Positions 10,438 through 20,123 of a stretch of DNA of 64,000 nt are shown here, in pieces. The notes under the pieces are model-generated. The model was not told the origin of the DNA. It worked only from the letters and a program-made list of their open reading frames with translations, and did not search any database. The DNA is from Branchiibius hedensis. Lineage in GTDB: Bacteria > Actinomycetota > Actinomycetes > Actinomycetales > Dermatophilaceae. Position 1 is the stretch's first letter. Every line of letters begins with the position of its first letter. The stretch spans positions 1,488,001-1,552,000 of the forward strand of contig NZ_UESZ01000001.1 in NCBI RefSeq assembly GCF_900108585.1, given 5' to 3'. A program made the translations under genes and the position numbers.

Positions 10438-10500
10438 GGTTGGGCAGGCAGCAGCGAGGCAGGGCTCTACAGCCCTAGATAGCTCGCTCCTGCACCAACC
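10438..10500 (-). promoter_or_regulatory. Long nested hairpin in the alaS leader
   Basis: The RNA read on the minus strand forms three stacked stems. The outer stem is GGTTGG-t-GCAGG with CCTGC-CCAACC (one bulge), the middle AGCGAG with CTCGCT, and the inner AGGGCT with AGCCCT around a 4-base loop. It ends 21 bases before the alaS ATG. No run of T follows, so it does not look like an ordinary intrinsic terminator. It could be an RNA regulatory element of alaS or a 3' end stabiliser of the transporter transcript. It lacks the T-box core seen upstream of aspS. Confidence 0.55.
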
Positions 10501-10524
10501 GGTCGATCACCCGGCCCAGTGTAG

Positions 10525-11727
10525 TCAGGCCGAGGTGGCCTCCGCGTCGGCGATCATCTCGGTGTTGATTTCCGGGAAGTGGCAGGCGATCGTGTGACCG
10601 GAGCCGGCGCCCTTCTTGTTCTCCAGCGGCGGCTCGGTCTGGGCACAGATGTCCTGCGCCTTCCAGCAGCGGGTCCGGAAGCGGCATCCGCTCGGCGGGT
10701 CGATCGGGCTCGGCACGTCGCCGACCAGCCGGATCCGCTCGGCCGGGACCGCGCCGCGGACCACGTTCAGGTCAGGAGCGGCCGACAGCAACGCCTGGGT
10801 GTAGGGGTGCTGCGGCGCGCCGTAGATGTCGTCCCGGCTGCCGAGCTCCATCACCTTGCCGAGGTACATCACGGCGATCCGGTCGGAGAAGTGGCGTACG
10901 ACGCCCAGGTCGTGCGCGATGAAGACGAACGCGATGCCCATCTCCTTGCGCAGCTTGCTCATCAGGTTCATCACCTGCGCCTGGATCGACACATCCAGCG
11001 CGGACACCGGCTCGTCAGCGACGATCACCTTGGGTTCGACCGCCAGCGCGCGGGCGATCCCGATGCGCTGGCGCTGGCCACCGGAGAACTCGTTGGGGTA
11101 CCGGTTGATGTGCTCGGGGTTCAGACCGACGACCTCGAGCAACTCCTGGACCCGCTCCTTGATCTTGTTCTTCGGCACGATCTTGTGGATCTCCAGCGGC
11201 GTGCCGATGATCGTCTGGACGGTGAATCGCGGGTTCAGCGATCCGTAGGGGTCCTGGAAGATCAGCTGCAGGTTGCGCCGCATGGGGCGCAGTTCGCGCT
11301 CCTTGGCGTGCGTGATGTCCTGCCCCTCGAAGGTGATCTTGCCGTCGGTGGGTTCCAACAGGCGGGTGATCAACCGGCCGACGGTCGACTTACCGCAGCC
11401 GGACTCCCCCACCACACCCAGGGTCTCGCCGGCGGCGAGGTCGAAGGTGACGCCGTCGACCGCCCGGGTCTGCAGGGTCGTCGGGAACAGGCCGCTGTAC
11501 TCCTTGACCGGGAACAGCTTCTGCACGTTCTCCAACGACAGGATCGTCTTGCGATCGGGGTCGGAGCTCGGGTGGACGATCGTCTGACTCAGGTCGACCG
11601 GGCTCCCGGTCGCCTCGTTGGCAGCGACCGCGTCCGTGGACAGGCCCTCCGTGGTGCCTTCGTTGGTCTGCTCGACCCGCTGACGCAGGTCCTCGCTGAT
11701 GTACTTGTCGGGCAGCGGTTCAGTCAT
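10525..11727 (-). CDS. Oligopeptide/dipeptide ABC transporter ATP-binding protein, DppF/OppF type
   Basis: This 400-residue cytoplasmic ATPase energises a peptide importer. An unusual N-terminal extension of about 60 residues precedes the nucleotide-binding domain. Walker A is GESGCGKST, the signature [16 protein letters not shown] and Walker [13 protein letters not shown]. The C-terminal oligopeptide-transporter extension carries the Cys motif GCRFRTRCW. It is the last gene of the cluster substrate-binding protein, permease C, permease B, ATPase D, ATPase F, 13 bp after ATPase D. The family fits peptides, but nickel or sugar substrates are known for relatives. Confidence 0.92.
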   Translation of the reverse strand: MTEPLPDKYISEDLRQRVEQTNEGTTEGLSTDAVAANEATGSPVDLSQTIVHPSSDPDRKTILSLENVQKLFPVKEYSGLFPTTLQTRAVDGVTFDLAAGETLGVVGESGCGKSTVGRLITRLLEPTDGKITFEGQDITHAKERELRPMRRNLQLIFQDPYGSLNPRFTVQTIIGTPLEIHKIVPKNKIKERVQELLEVVGLNPEHINRYPNEFSGGQRQRIGIARALAVEPKVIVADEPVSALDVSIQAQVMNLMSKLRKEMGIAFVFIAHDLGVVRHFSDRIAVMYLGKVMELGSRDDIYGAPQHPYTQALLSAAPDLNVVRGAVPAERIRLVGDVPSPIDPPSGCRFRTRCWKAQDICAQTEPPLENKKGAGSGHTIACHFPEINTEMIADAEATSA

Positions 11728-11740
11728 GGCGTCGGCTCAC

Positions 11741-12817
11741 TCACAGGTTCGGTTCGATCTCGGCCGCGAAGATGCCGGCCGGGTCAGCCAGGTGGCAGCG
11801 GGATAGCCGCCCCGGCTCGCCGGCGACCGGCAGGAATTCGGGCAGTTCATTGACGCAGCGATCCCCTGGCACGCGCGACATGTAGTCGCAGCGTGGGTGG
11901 AAGGAGCACCCGGTCGGCAGGTTGAGCAGACTCGGCGGGTTGCCGCGAACCGGCTTCAACTCGCTGCCCACGTCGGTGCTCAGCGACGGCACGCTCGACA
12001 GCAGACCCCAGGTGTAGGGGTGCCGCGGGGTGGCCAGGATCTCCTGCGCCGTGCCGTACTCGACGCTGCGACCGGCGTACATCACCATGACGTAGTCGGA
12101 GACCTCGGCCACCACGGCCAGGTCGTGGGTGATCATGATGATCGCCGAGCCGAACTCGCGCTGCAGGTCGTTGAGCAGGTCCAGGATCTGGGCCTGCACG
12201 GTGACGTCCAACGCGGTCGTCGGCTCGTCGGCGATGAGCAACTGCGGGTCATTGACCAGACCGAGGGCGATCATCGCCCGCTGCCGCATACCGCCGGAGA
12301 ACTCGTGCGGATACTGCTTGGCCCGGCGCTGCGGGTTGGGGATCCCGACCCGGTCCAACATCTCCACGGCCCGCGCGCCGGCGACCTTCTTGGACACCTT
12401 GTTGTGGATCCGGTAGGCCTCGGCGATCTGATCACCGACCCGCTTGAACGGATGCATCGCCGACTGCGGGTCCTGGAAGATCATCGCGACCTTCTTGCTG
12501 CGGACGTTGCGGAAGACACTCGGCTCGGCGCCCACCAACTCGGTGCCGTCCAGCTCGATGGAGCCACTGATCAGACTGCGTTTGGGGTCGTGCAACCCCA
12601 TGACCGCCATGCTGGACACCGACTTGCCCGAACCGGACTCACCGACGATGGCCAGGGTCTGACCGAGTTTGACCTCGTAGGACACTCCGCTGACCGCGTT
12701 GACGATGCCGTCTCCGGTGGGGAACTGCACCTGCAGGTCCTTGACGGTGAGAATCGTTTTCGCGTCCTTGTCGACCGGCGGCCGACGCGTGGTTCCCGTC
12801 TCGATAATCGCTGACAC
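11741..12817 (-). CDS. Oligopeptide/dipeptide ABC transporter ATP-binding protein, DppD/OppD type
   Basis: A 358-residue ATPase, partner of the neighbouring DppF-type subunit. Walker A is GESGSGKS, the signature FSGGMRQRAMIAL and Walker B LLIADEPTTALD, followed by the D-type C-terminal extension with GCSFHPRCDYM and further Cys. The GTG start at 12817 (MSAIIETG) is fixed by a strong GAGGAG six bases upstream. It begins 10 bp downstream of the permease B gene, so it is co-transcribed with it. Confidence 0.93.
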   Translation of the reverse strand: MSAIIETGTTRRPPVDKDAKTILTVKDLQVQFPTGDGIVNAVSGVSYEVKLGQTLAIVGESGSGKSVSSMAVMGLHDPKRSLISGSIELDGTELVGAEPSVFRNVRSKKVAMIFQDPQSAMHPFKRVGDQIAEAYRIHNKVSKKVAGARAVEMLDRVGIPNPQRRAKQYPHEFSGGMRQRAMIALGLVNDPQLLIADEPTTALDVTVQAQILDLLNDLQREFGSAIIMITHDLAVVAEVSDYVMVMYAGRSVEYGTAQEILATPRHPYTWGLLSSVPSLSTDVGSELKPVRGNPPSLLNLPTGCSFHPRCDYMSRVPGDRCVNELPEFLPVAGEPGRLSRCHLADPAGIFAAEIEPNL

Positions 12818-12827
12818 GTATGGCTCC

Positions 12828-13817
12828 TCAGCTCAGTTTCACGCGCGGGTCGACGACGCCGTACAACAGGTCGACGATCAGGTTGCCCACGCTGGTCACG
12901 ATGGCGGTCACCACGACGATCCCGCTGATCACCTGCAGGTCGGAGTTGTTGAAGGACTGGATCGACAAGTACCCCATCCCCTGCAACCCGAAGATGTTCT
13001 CGGTGAAGATGGCGCCACCGATGTCGAGCACCAGGTTCAGGCCGACCAACGTCAGGAACGGCGCCATGGTCGCCCGCAGCGCGTGTGAGATCGTCACCTT
13101 CCACTCCGACAGACCCTTGGACCGCGCGGTGCGCACGTAGTCACCGGCGAGCGCATCGATCATGTTGGCGCGCACATAACGCACGTACCCGGTGGCGGCG
13201 TACAGCCCGTAGAGCAGCCACACCCCGATGAACCCGGTGATCCAGGCGAACGGATTCTCGAACGGTGAGGTGTACCCCGCCTGCGGCAGGATCGGGTGCA
13301 ACACCATCAGGTAGAGGTAGAACAACAAAGCCAGCACGTAATACGGCACCGCCGGGACTGTCTGGGTGACCCCGACGATGAACCTATCCAGGTAATTTCC
13401 CCGGTTGCGCGCGGCGATCACCCCGAACGCCAGGCCGAAGATGACGTACACGACGGCACCACCGATGAGGATGCTCAGCGTCACCGGTAGCACCTGGAAG
13501 ACGATGTCCTTGACGGGGCGGTTCTGGATGAAGGACCAGCCCAAGCAGGGCGCATCGCAACTCTGGGCCGTCGGACCGGAACCGATCTCGCGGCCGGCGA
13601 CCAGGCCCTTCATGTACTGGCCGTACTGCTGGATGCGCGGCTGGTCCAGACCCATCTTGCGTTCGATCTGCGCCTGCTGGTTCGCCGTGCAGTTGCGCGG
13701 GCAGAGCGCCGCGACCGGGTCGCTGGGACCCAGATAGAAGATCACGAAGGTGAGGGTGATCGCCCCCACGATCACACTGAGAGTCAGCGCTAGTCGGCGC
13801 AGGATGTAGACAAGCAC
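12828..13817 (-). CDS. Peptide ABC transporter permease, DppB type
   Basis: This 329-residue inner-membrane permease begins MLVYILRRLALTL, the usual DppB start, with a first helix, a long extracytoplasmic loop (about residues 35-105, containing a CPRNCTANQ Cys pair) and further helices. The binding-protein-dependent transport motif region, DYVRTARSKGLSEWKV, is the coupling helix that contacts the ATPases. The GTG start at 13817 has AAGGAG six bases upstream. It lies downstream of permease C, which is the reverse of the usual B-C order. Confidence 0.93.
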   Translation of the reverse strand: MLVYILRRLALTLSVIVGAITLTFVIFYLGPSDPVAALCPRNCTANQQAQIERKMGLDQPRIQQYGQYMKGLVAGREIGSGPTAQSCDAPCLGWSFIQNRPVKDIVFQVLPVTLSILIGGAVVYVIFGLAFGVIAARNRGNYLDRFIVGVTQTVPAVPYYVLALLFYLYLMVLHPILPQAGYTSPFENPFAWITGFIGVWLLYGLYAATGYVRYVRANMIDALAGDYVRTARSKGLSEWKVTISHALRATMAPFLTLVGLNLVLDIGGAIFTENIFGLQGMGYLSIQSFNNSDLQVISGIVVVTAIVTSVGNLIVDLLYGVVDPRVKLS

Positions 13818-13897
13818 TCAACGCTCCTTGGTCTGGAGAATCACGTCGGATCGGTCGATCGCTGGACGGTGGGCGACGGTCCGCGGGGATAACCGCG

Positions 13898-14941
13898 TCA
13901 TCGCCGGGTGCTGGGGTTGAAGGCGTCGGCCACTGCGTCACCGAGCAGGCTGAGCGCCAACACGAGCAGCGCGACCGACAGCACCGGCACCCACAGGTAG
14001 AGCGGCTGGGTGGCGTAGTACTTCTGCGCGTCGGCGATCATGTTGCCCCAGGACGCGATGGGGTCCTGTAGGCCGACACCCAGATACGACAGACCTGCCT
14101 CGGAGGAAATGTAGGTGGGGACCGCCATCGTGAGGAAGACCAGGGTCACACCCACGAGGTTGGGGACCATTTCCTTGAACAGGATCCGCCGGGTCGGGAC
14201 ACCGAGCACGCGGGCCGCCTGGATGAATTCGGACTCGCGCAGCGAGATCACGGTACTTCGGGTCAGTCGGGCCATCGTGGCCCAGCCGAAGATCAGCAGG
14301 ATGAAGATCAGTGCGCCGAATCTGACCCGCGCCGTGGTCTCCGCAGTGATGGTGAACGGGTTACCGAACCACGACTGGACGATCGGCACCAGACCGATCG
14401 CGAAGAGCAGGAACGGCAGGGAGAGCAGGAAGTCCACCCACCACGAGACCACCTTGTCGACCCAACCGCCGAAGTAACCGGCCAGCAGACCGAGCACCAG
14501 ACCGATCAAGGTGGTGCCGATGGCGGCGAAAACGGCGATGGCGAGGCTGGGCCGGACACCGTAGACGTAGCGGGCGAAGATGTCGCGACCGACCTTGGGC
14601 GTAACTCCGAGCCAGTGCTGGGAATTCGGCCCGTCGATCGGGTTGCCGTCGAGGTCAACCAAGTTGGTGTCAGAGACGTTCGGGTCCTGGCCCTCCCATG
14701 ATGCGAGCAGTGGCGCAAAAATCGCCATCAGCAGGAAGAACAGCACGATGATCGAGCAGAAGATCGCCACTTTGTCGTGACGCAGTCGCTCCCAAGCGAT
14801 CCGCGACGGCGACTTGCTGGCGTTGTCCGTACCTTTACGCCGGAACCTGCCCCCGGTGGTCCCGGGCGCGTCCTCGGCCTGGGTGAGTGTTTCGACACTC
14901 TCCGCGGCCTGATCCGGATTCAGTTGCGGACTGAGACTCAT
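13898..14941 (-). CDS. Peptide ABC transporter permease, DppC type
   Basis: A 347-residue permease, the partner of DppB. About 50 polar residues precede the first helix (KVAIFCSIIVLFFLLMAIF). The substrate-facing domain follows, then the core helices with the coupling motif ESEFIQAARVLGVPTRRI. The ATG at 14941 has GGAGG four to five bases upstream. A 13-bp perfect stem lies between it and the substrate-binding protein gene. An 80-bp gap separates it from permease B, in which I see no further signal. Confidence 0.93.
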   Translation of the reverse strand: MSLSPQLNPDQAAESVETLTQAEDAPGTTGGRFRRKGTDNASKSPSRIAWERLRHDKVAIFCSIIVLFFLLMAIFAPLLASWEGQDPNVSDTNLVDLDGNPIDGPNSQHWLGVTPKVGRDIFARYVYGVRPSLAIAVFAAIGTTLIGLVLGLLAGYFGGWVDKVVSWWVDFLLSLPFLLFAIGLVPIVQSWFGNPFTITAETTARVRFGALIFILLIFGWATMARLTRSTVISLRESEFIQAARVLGVPTRRILFKEMVPNLVGVTLVFLTMAVPTYISSEAGLSYLGVGLQDPIASWGNMIADAQKYYATQPLYLWVPVLSVALLVLALSLLGDAVADAFNPSTRR

Positions 14942-15031
14942 CGATCCTCCAATACCTGCCCACGAGCGGATGATGCCCGCTGCTCGAGCCTAACCGGAAC
15001 CGGTGCGTCCGGTGAGGTGTACTACCGCACT

Positions 15032-15069
15032 GGTGAGCCCGCCTCCGCGGTCGCGAAGGCGGGCTCACC
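15032..15069 (-). terminator. Intercistronic 13-bp stem-loop between binding-protein and permease genes
   Basis: GGTGAGCCCGCCT pairs perfectly with AGGCGGGCTCACC around a 12-base loop. It starts about 20 bases after the stop of the substrate-binding protein gene. No T run follows on the minus strand. Such stems after binding-protein genes usually act as partial terminators or 3' stabilisers, so that the binding protein is made in excess over the membrane parts. That role is an inference from position. Confidence 0.65.
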
Positions 15070-15088
15070 TGGCGTAACTAATAGAAGG

Positions 15089-16882
15089 TCAGCCGACCCA
15101 GATCTGGGCCAGGTCCGGCAGGCCGCGGTTCGGGTCGTTGATCACGTTGTGCACCTGCTTGCCGAACAGCAGGTTCGCACGACCGTAGTCGAGCGGAACC
15201 GCCGGCAGGTACTTCTCCGCGATCTCCTTGTCCAAGGTGTTCCACTTGGCCTGCTGCTGGTCGATCGGCAGGACGGCGATCGCGTTGATCTCCGAGTCCA
15301 GCTCCGGGCTCTTCAGCATGCCGACGCTGATCGAGGCGCCGATGGCCGCAGAGGTGAAGATCTGCGGGTAGACCGAGTCGTTGGCCGGCCAGTCGTAGCA
15401 CCAACCGCGCGGACCCTGGCCGGTGTTGACCGAGCCGTCCGTCAGGTTGCGCTTCTTACGCAGGTCGGTCTTGGAAACGCCCACGTCCTGCACCGTGAAG
15501 CCGGCAGCGGTCAGCGCCTGCTTCTTGACCGCGTTGGCCGCAACGGCTGTCGGGTCGTTGTTGGCGTAGTAGTAGGAGATCTTGAAGCCGGTCTTGCCTG
15601 CCGCTGCCAGCATCTCCTTGGCCTTGGCCGGGTCGCCGTTGCCCTTACCGGTCAGCCCGTTCACCGGGGTGTACGCCTCGAAGCCGGGGATGTTGGCCGA
15701 TCCGTAGGTGGTGGCCGGGCTGAACGACAGGGTCGTCTCACCGGTGGCCTTGCGCAGCGGGTCGATCGGGTAGGCAACCGCGTAGGCCTTGCGAACCTCG
15801 AGCGGAACCGAACGGGTGTCCATCGTCGCGTAGGTGACACACGGGTCCGGACCGACGACCAGCTGGTCGGCGTTGCTCGCGCCCGAGCCGCTGACCTTGC
15901 TGATCAGCGAGGAGTCCACGCCGTCCCAGTTCAACGAGGTCGCCGCGGTGCCGTTGGAGGCGATGATCGCGGTCTGGTTCGGAACGATGTCGACGCCGAA
16001 CTTGAAGTCGTACGCGTCGACGAACTGGTGACGCGACGGGTCGGAGTTGGGGTCCCAGTTCGGGTTCTTCTTCAGCTTCAGTTCGCTGCCGACGGTGTAG
16101 CTGTCGAACATGTACGGGCCGGAAGCCACCGGGTTGTTGCCGTAGTTGGCCTTGGTGTCCTTGGCCTGCGGGATCGGCGACATCACCGGGAACGCGGCGT
16201 AGTACGGGAAGGTCGGCCACTTCTTCTTCAGGTGGACGACCAGCGTGGTGTCGTTCGGCGCCTCGGCGGTGGTGAAGTCCTTGTCGTTACCGGTGTAGGG
16301 ACCGGTGTAAACGCCCGCCGCCTGCTTCTCGGCCGAGGGGTCCGGGAAGTTCTTGAAGTACTGGAAGCCGTAGTTGGCGGCCGGACCGTCGGCGTAGTCC
16401 GCGGTGTCGAACGACCGCTTGATCGAGTACACGAAGTCGGCTGCCTTGATGGTGCTGCCGTCGGAGTACTTCAGGTTCGGCTTGAGCTTGAAGGTCCAGG
16501 TCAGGCCGTCGTCGGACTGGGTGCCCAGGTCCTCGGCCAGGTCCGGCACCAGCACCGGCTTGCCGTCCTTGCTCACCCGGTAGGCAGTCAGCGACCGGGT
16601 CACCAACTGGCTCATGATGGCGTCGGTGTCCTGGTAGTAGTCACGGGTCGGGTCGAAGGTCTCCGGCACCGAGTTGTAGGGCACGGTCAGGGTGCCACCG
16701 GTCTTGGCACCATCGACGGCCGGGGCCGGACCCTTGGCGGAAGCGTCCAGCGCCACCGTCTGCGATCCCCCACCGCTGGTGTCACCGTCACTGCTTCCAC
16801 CACCCTTGTTGCTTCCGCCGCCACATGCGGCGAGCGACAACGAACCAGCGGCGGCGAGCGCCACGATCTTCGTCCAACGCAT
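15089..16882 (-). CDS. Peptide ABC transporter substrate-binding lipoprotein (family 5)
   Basis: A 597-residue solute-binding protein. The N-terminus RWTKIVALAAAGSLSLAAC is a lipoprotein signal with lipobox LAAC at about residues 16-19, followed by a Gly/Ser linker. The SBP family 5 body includes GGTLTVPYNSVPETFDP and the DYYQDTDAI region. The start is the ATG at 16882 because AGGAG lies 7 bases upstream; the open frame continues 35 codons further, including another ATG, without support. The protein is exported and anchored outside the membrane to deliver peptides to the DppBC-like permease. It is the first gene of the transporter cluster. The 186 bp upstream, down from rarA, must hold the promoter, but I see no convincing -35/-10 pair. 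Confidence 0.93.
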   Translation of the reverse strand: MRWTKIVALAAAGSLSLAACGGGSNKGGGSSDGDTSGGGSQTVALDASAKGPAPAVDGAKTGGTLTVPYNSVPETFDPTRDYYQDTDAIMSQLVTRSLTAYRVSKDGKPVLVPDLAEDLGTQSDDGLTWTFKLKPNLKYSDGSTIKAADFVYSIKRSFDTADYADGPAANYGFQYFKNFPDPSAEKQAAGVYTGPYTGNDKDFTTAEAPNDTTLVVHLKKKWPTFPYYAAFPVMSPIPQAKDTKANYGNNPVASGPYMFDSYTVGSELKLKKNPNWDPNSDPSRHQFVDAYDFKFGVDIVPNQTAIIASNGTAATSLNWDGVDSSLISKVSGSGASNADQLVVGPDPCVTYATMDTRSVPLEVRKAYAVAYPIDPLRKATGETTLSFSPATTYGSANIPGFEAYTPVNGLTGKGNGDPAKAKEMLAAAGKTGFKISYYYANNDPTAVAANAVKKQALTAAGFTVQDVGVSKTDLRKKRNLTDGSVNTGQGPRGWCYDWPANDSVYPQIFTSAAIGASISVGMLKSPELDSEINAIAVLPIDQQQAKWNTLDKEIAEKYLPAVPLDYGRANLLFGKQVHNVINDPNRGLPDLAQIWVG

Positions 16883-17068
16883 TGAGTTGCTCCTCATAGG
16901 TAAGAACCGGGAACTTCCGGCACGGGCGCGCGGGTTGTCCGCGGCACGCTGTCCACCACCATCTATTGCTGAGGCGCGCCTGTCCATGCCCCTTGACCCA
17001 ACTGTTATCGGTGTTAACCGAACCGTTACAGAGGGGGTGGATGCGGCGACTTTCCGGTAAACGTCCAG

Positions 17069-18442
17069 TTATACCGAAGATTCGTCGTCGGGTGGGGTTT
17101 CGCCGTGGATGCGGCGGCGGTTGTTTCTCCACCGTGGTCCGAGGGTGTTTTCCCAGCCTCGATCGGTCGGCTGGTAGTAGTCCGCGTCCGCCACGAGATC
17201 GTCCGGCAGGTATTGCTGGGCGCCGACGCCGCCGGGTTCGTCGTGGCTGTAGCGGTAACCGTCACCGTGCCCCAACCGCTCGGCTCCGGCGTACCCACTA
17301 CCCCGTAGGTGTGGGGGCACCGCACCCCCGCGACCGGCGCGGACGTCCGCGATGGCCGCGTTGATCCCGGCGTACGCCGCGTTCGACTTGGGTGCCAGCG
17401 CGTTGTGCACGACGGCCTGGGCCAGGATGATCCGCGCCTCGGGCATCCCGATCTGGGCGACGGCGTGCATCGCGGCCACCGCGGTCTGCAATGCCGTCGG
17501 GTCGGCCATCCCGACGTCCTCACTGGCGGCGATCACGATCCGGCGGGCGATGAATCGCGGATCCTCCCCTGCTTCGAGCATCCGCGCCAGGTAGTGCAGC
17601 GCGGCATCGACATCGCTGCCGCGCATCGACTTGATCAGCGCGCTGGCCACGTCGTAGTGCTGGTCACCGGCCCGGTCATAGCGGACCATCGCCTGCTGCA
17701 TCGCCTGTTCGACATGAGCGGCCGTGATCTGCGGCTCTCCCGCCGCGGCGCCCGCAGCCGCCTCCAACGCGGTCAGCGCACGACGGGCGTCGCCGCCGGC
17801 CATCCGCACCAGGTGCGCTTGGGCGTCGTCGGCCAGGGTGAACTCGCCGGCGAGCCCGCGTTCGTCGGTGAGGGCGTCCTGCAGAACCGAGGCGATGTCC
17901 TCATCCGACAACGGCTGCACCGTCACCAGGATCGACCGCGACAGCAGCGGAGCGATCACACTGAACGAAGGATTCTCGGTGGTCGCCGCGACCAGGATGA
18001 TCAGCCGGTTCTCCACCGCGGGGAGCAAGGCGTCCTGCTGGGCCTTGCTGAAGCGGTGGATCTCATCGAGGAAGAGCACCGTGGCCCGGCCGTAGAGCGC
18101 ACGATCCTGTTTGGCGGCGTCGATCACGGCCCGGACGTCCTTGACGCCGGCGTTGATCGCGGACAACTCCACGAACTTGCGGTCCGCGGCGAGCGCCACC
18201 AGGTGGGCCAGTGTCGTCTTCCCGGTGCCAGGTGGCCCCCACAGGATCGCCGACATCGGACCGGCGGCTCCGCTGGCGCCCTCGATCAGTCGGCGCAACG
18301 GACTGCCCGGACGCAGGCTGGCTTCCTGGCCCCGGACCTGCTCGATGCTGCGCGGCCGCATCCGCACCGCCAACGGCGCCGCGAGGTCGAGGCCGTCGTC
18401 GGACGTCGCGGCAGCAAAGAGGTCGTCGCCGGATCCGCTCAC
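17069..18442 (-). CDS. rarA: Replication-associated recombination protein RarA (MgsA)
   Basis: This AAA+ ATPase of about 457 residues acts at stalled replication forks. Walker A is [10 protein letters not shown], Walker [10 protein letters not shown] and sensor 1 AATTENPSF; the C-terminal tetramerisation domain includes [19 protein letters not shown]. The N-terminus [13 protein letters not shown] is typical. I prefer the GTG at 18442 as start. An ATG at 18475 would extend the protein by 11 residues but would overlap the start of the divergent GNAT gene. It stands alone between that gene and the peptide transporter. Confidence 0.95.
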   Translation of the reverse strand: MSGSGDDLFAAATSDDGLDLAAPLAVRMRPRSIEQVRGQEASLRPGSPLRRLIEGASGAAGPMSAILWGPPGTGKTTLAHLVALAADRKFVELSAINAGVKDVRAVIDAAKQDRALYGRATVLFLDEIHRFSKAQQDALLPAVENRLIILVAATTENPSFSVIAPLLSRSILVTVQPLSDEDIASVLQDALTDERGLAGEFTLADDAQAHLVRMAGGDARRALTALEAAAGAAAGEPQITAAHVEQAMQQAMVRYDRAGDQHYDVASALIKSMRGSDVDAALHYLARMLEAGEDPRFIARRIVIAASEDVGMADPTALQTAVAAMHAVAQIGMPEARIILAQAVVHNALAPKSNAAYAGINAAIADVRAGRGGAVPPHLRGSGYAGAERLGHGDGYRYSHDEPGGVGAQQYLPDDLVADADYYQPTDRGWENTLGPRWRNNRRRIHGETPPDDESSV

Positions 18443-18464
18443 CACACCTGACACGCTAACGATC

Positions 18465-19301
18465 GTGGGTGACATTCGATCCGTCGCGTCGGTGCAGGAG
18501 TTGCTGGACCTCGCCGACGATCCGTTCCTGCGTTACGACATCGGGCCGGACTCGACCACCGCCCTGCCCGCGTGGTCGTGCGGAATGGCGAGCGCCTACC
18601 TGCGTCAACCGCCGCACCGTCGCGCCTTGTCGATGAATCTCCAGGGACCGGCGGTGGATGCCGGCCCGCTGATCGAGGCGCTGCCGGATCTGCTGGCGCG
18701 AGCCGTGGCCGCGCATCCCGGGCTCGCGGGCCTCACGCTCGACGCGCACCTGGTGGAGGCGACGCGCTCAAGGCTTGGATCGGCGTACCCGATGCAGTTG
18801 ATGGGGGCGTGGAGTTGGTTGTCGACGCATCACCTAGTTGCGATCGAAACGCCCTGGTATCCAGCGGAACTCGACGATCTACGCGACGCAGCGGAACTCA
18901 TCGAGTTCTATCGGCGGGCCAATCCCGCCGCCGAGTCCGAGCCGGGTGAAGGCGCCTCCCGGTACTGGCTGGGGATGCGCGATCACGGTCGGCTGGTGGG
19001 GGTCGGAGCCGTCCATCTGACGCCCGCCGGTGCGCCGCATCTGACGGGGATCGCGGTCGACCCCGCGGACCGGGGGCACGGACTCGGTCTGGCCGTCACC
19101 GCTGCGCTGACCAACTGGGCGATCCACCGGTACGGCGTGGCGACCCTTGGCGTGATGACCGCCAACCACCGAGCGGTGAGCCTCTACCGCGGCCTCGGCT
19201 ACCGGGTGGCGCATCACTGGCAGTCGTTTCGCCTGCTGCCTGGGGCGCCTGTCGCGACGATGGCCGAACCGGCAGCCGTGGAGATCCTCAAAGACGCGTG
19301 A
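18465..19301 (+). CDS. GNAT family N-acetyltransferase
   Basis: A 278-residue protein from a GTG at 18465 ([13 protein letters not shown]). The C-terminal ~110 residues form the GNAT domain: [12 protein letters not shown] is a strand, and [18 protein letters not shown] holds the acetyl-CoA pyrophosphate loop [22 protein letters not shown] is the usual C-terminal motif. The N-terminal half is less conserved and may be a second, degenerate GNAT-like fold. It uses acetyl-CoA to acylate an unknown amine. The open frame reaches far into rarA antisense, which I ignore. The GTG has no clear ribosome binding site, so the start is uncertain. Confidence 0.85.
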   Translation: MGDIRSVASVQELLDLADDPFLRYDIGPDSTTALPAWSCGMASAYLRQPPHRRALSMNLQGPAVDAGPLIEALPDLLARAVAAHPGLAGLTLDAHLVEATRSRLGSAYPMQLMGAWSWLSTHHLVAIETPWYPAELDDLRDAAELIEFYRRANPAAESEPGEGASRYWLGMRDHGRLVGVGAVHLTPAGAPHLTGIAVDPADRGHGLGLAVTAALTNWAIHRYGVATLGVMTANHRAVSLYRGLGYRVAHHWQSFRLLPGAPVATMAEPAAVEILKDA

Positions 19302-19316
19302 ATCTAGGCTGGCCCG

Positions 19317-20123
19317 GTGACCAGCGAGTACGACGAGGCAACCACATTCGAGCTCACCGGAAACCGCGCGACCGCCCGCCTGTCCTCGGACTGGGGCATC
19401 GGCAACGCGGTCAACGGCGGCATCATCATGTCGCTCCTGGCGCAGGTCACCTCATCGGTCAGCCGGAGCGCGGGTGGTCATGGCGACGTCCTGGGGTTGA
19501 GTGCGGTGTTTCTGTCGCCGGGTGCGGATGGCGCTGCGGAGGTGAGCACTGACGTCCTGCGGAACGGTCGTTCGATGACGACTGCGCAGACCCTCCTGTC
19601 CCAGGAGGACGAACGGGTTCGCGCCTTCGTGACTCTCGGAGACATCGACCGGTACGCCGAGCCGATCACCCTCAACCCGCAACCTCCGGCGATGCCGGAG
19701 CCGGATGCGTGTGTGAGGTCCTCCGATGCGCCGCCGGACGCGCTGTCCCAGAGCGGCCTGCTGTCGCGGGTCGACATCCGCCTCGACCCCGCGTGCGTGG
19801 GTTGGGCGGTCGGCCAACCCAGCGGCAACGGGGAGTTGCGTGGCTGGATCCGGTTCGCCGACGGCCGGGAGCCGGACCTGCACTCCCTGCTGCTCTTCCT
19901 GGACGCATTTCCGCCGGTCACCTTCGATCTCGGCGCGAAGGGTTGGGTGCCGACGGTGCAGTTCAGCGGCTATCTGCACGCCCGCCCTGCGCCGGGCTGG
20001 CTACAGGTGCGGACCCGCACGACGACCGTCGCCGGCGGTTTGCACGAGGAAGACGCGCAAATCTGGGATTCCACCGGACGACTGGTGGCCCAGTCCCGTC
20101 AACTGGCCTCAGCGCGGTTCTAG
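19317..20123 (+). CDS. Acyl-CoA thioesterase-like protein (TesB-type double hotdog)
   Basis: This 268-residue protein starts at GTG 19317, 15 bp after the GNAT gene, and is probably co-transcribed with it. The N-terminal hotdog has NAVNGGIIMSLLAQ, the hotdog helix with an Asn-Gly-Gly motif. The second half has LHSLLLFLDAFPPVTFDLG and a strand-rich end with QIWDSTGRLVAQSRQLA. The Q-DS-GRLVAQSRQ ending is typical of actinobacterial TesB-like thioesterases that hydrolyse acyl-CoA. The substrate is unknown. Its last 15 bp overlap the end of the convergent HAD gene. Confidence 0.85.
   Translation: MTSEYDEATTFELTGNRATARLSSDWGIGNAVNGGIIMSLLAQVTSSVSRSAGGHGDVLGLSAVFLSPGADGAAEVSTDVLRNGRSMTTAQTLLSQEDERVRAFVTLGDIDRYAEPITLNPQPPAMPEPDACVRSSDAPPDALSQSGLLSRVDIRLDPACVGWAVGQPSGNGELRGWIRFADGREPDLHSLLLFLDAFPPVTFDLGAKGWVPTVQFSGYLHARPAPGWLQVRTRTTTVAGGLHEEDAQIWDSTGRLVAQSRQLASARF

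Noticed and set aside
7738-10482. Very long plus-strand open frame antisense to alaS
   Set aside because: It mirrors alaS codon structure in a high-GC genome and has shadow-type composition; alaS explains the region.
14777-16885. 702-codon plus-strand frame opposite the substrate-binding lipoprotein gene
   Set aside because: The minus strand encodes a complete lipoprotein with lipobox and SBP motifs; the plus frame has no recognisable domain.
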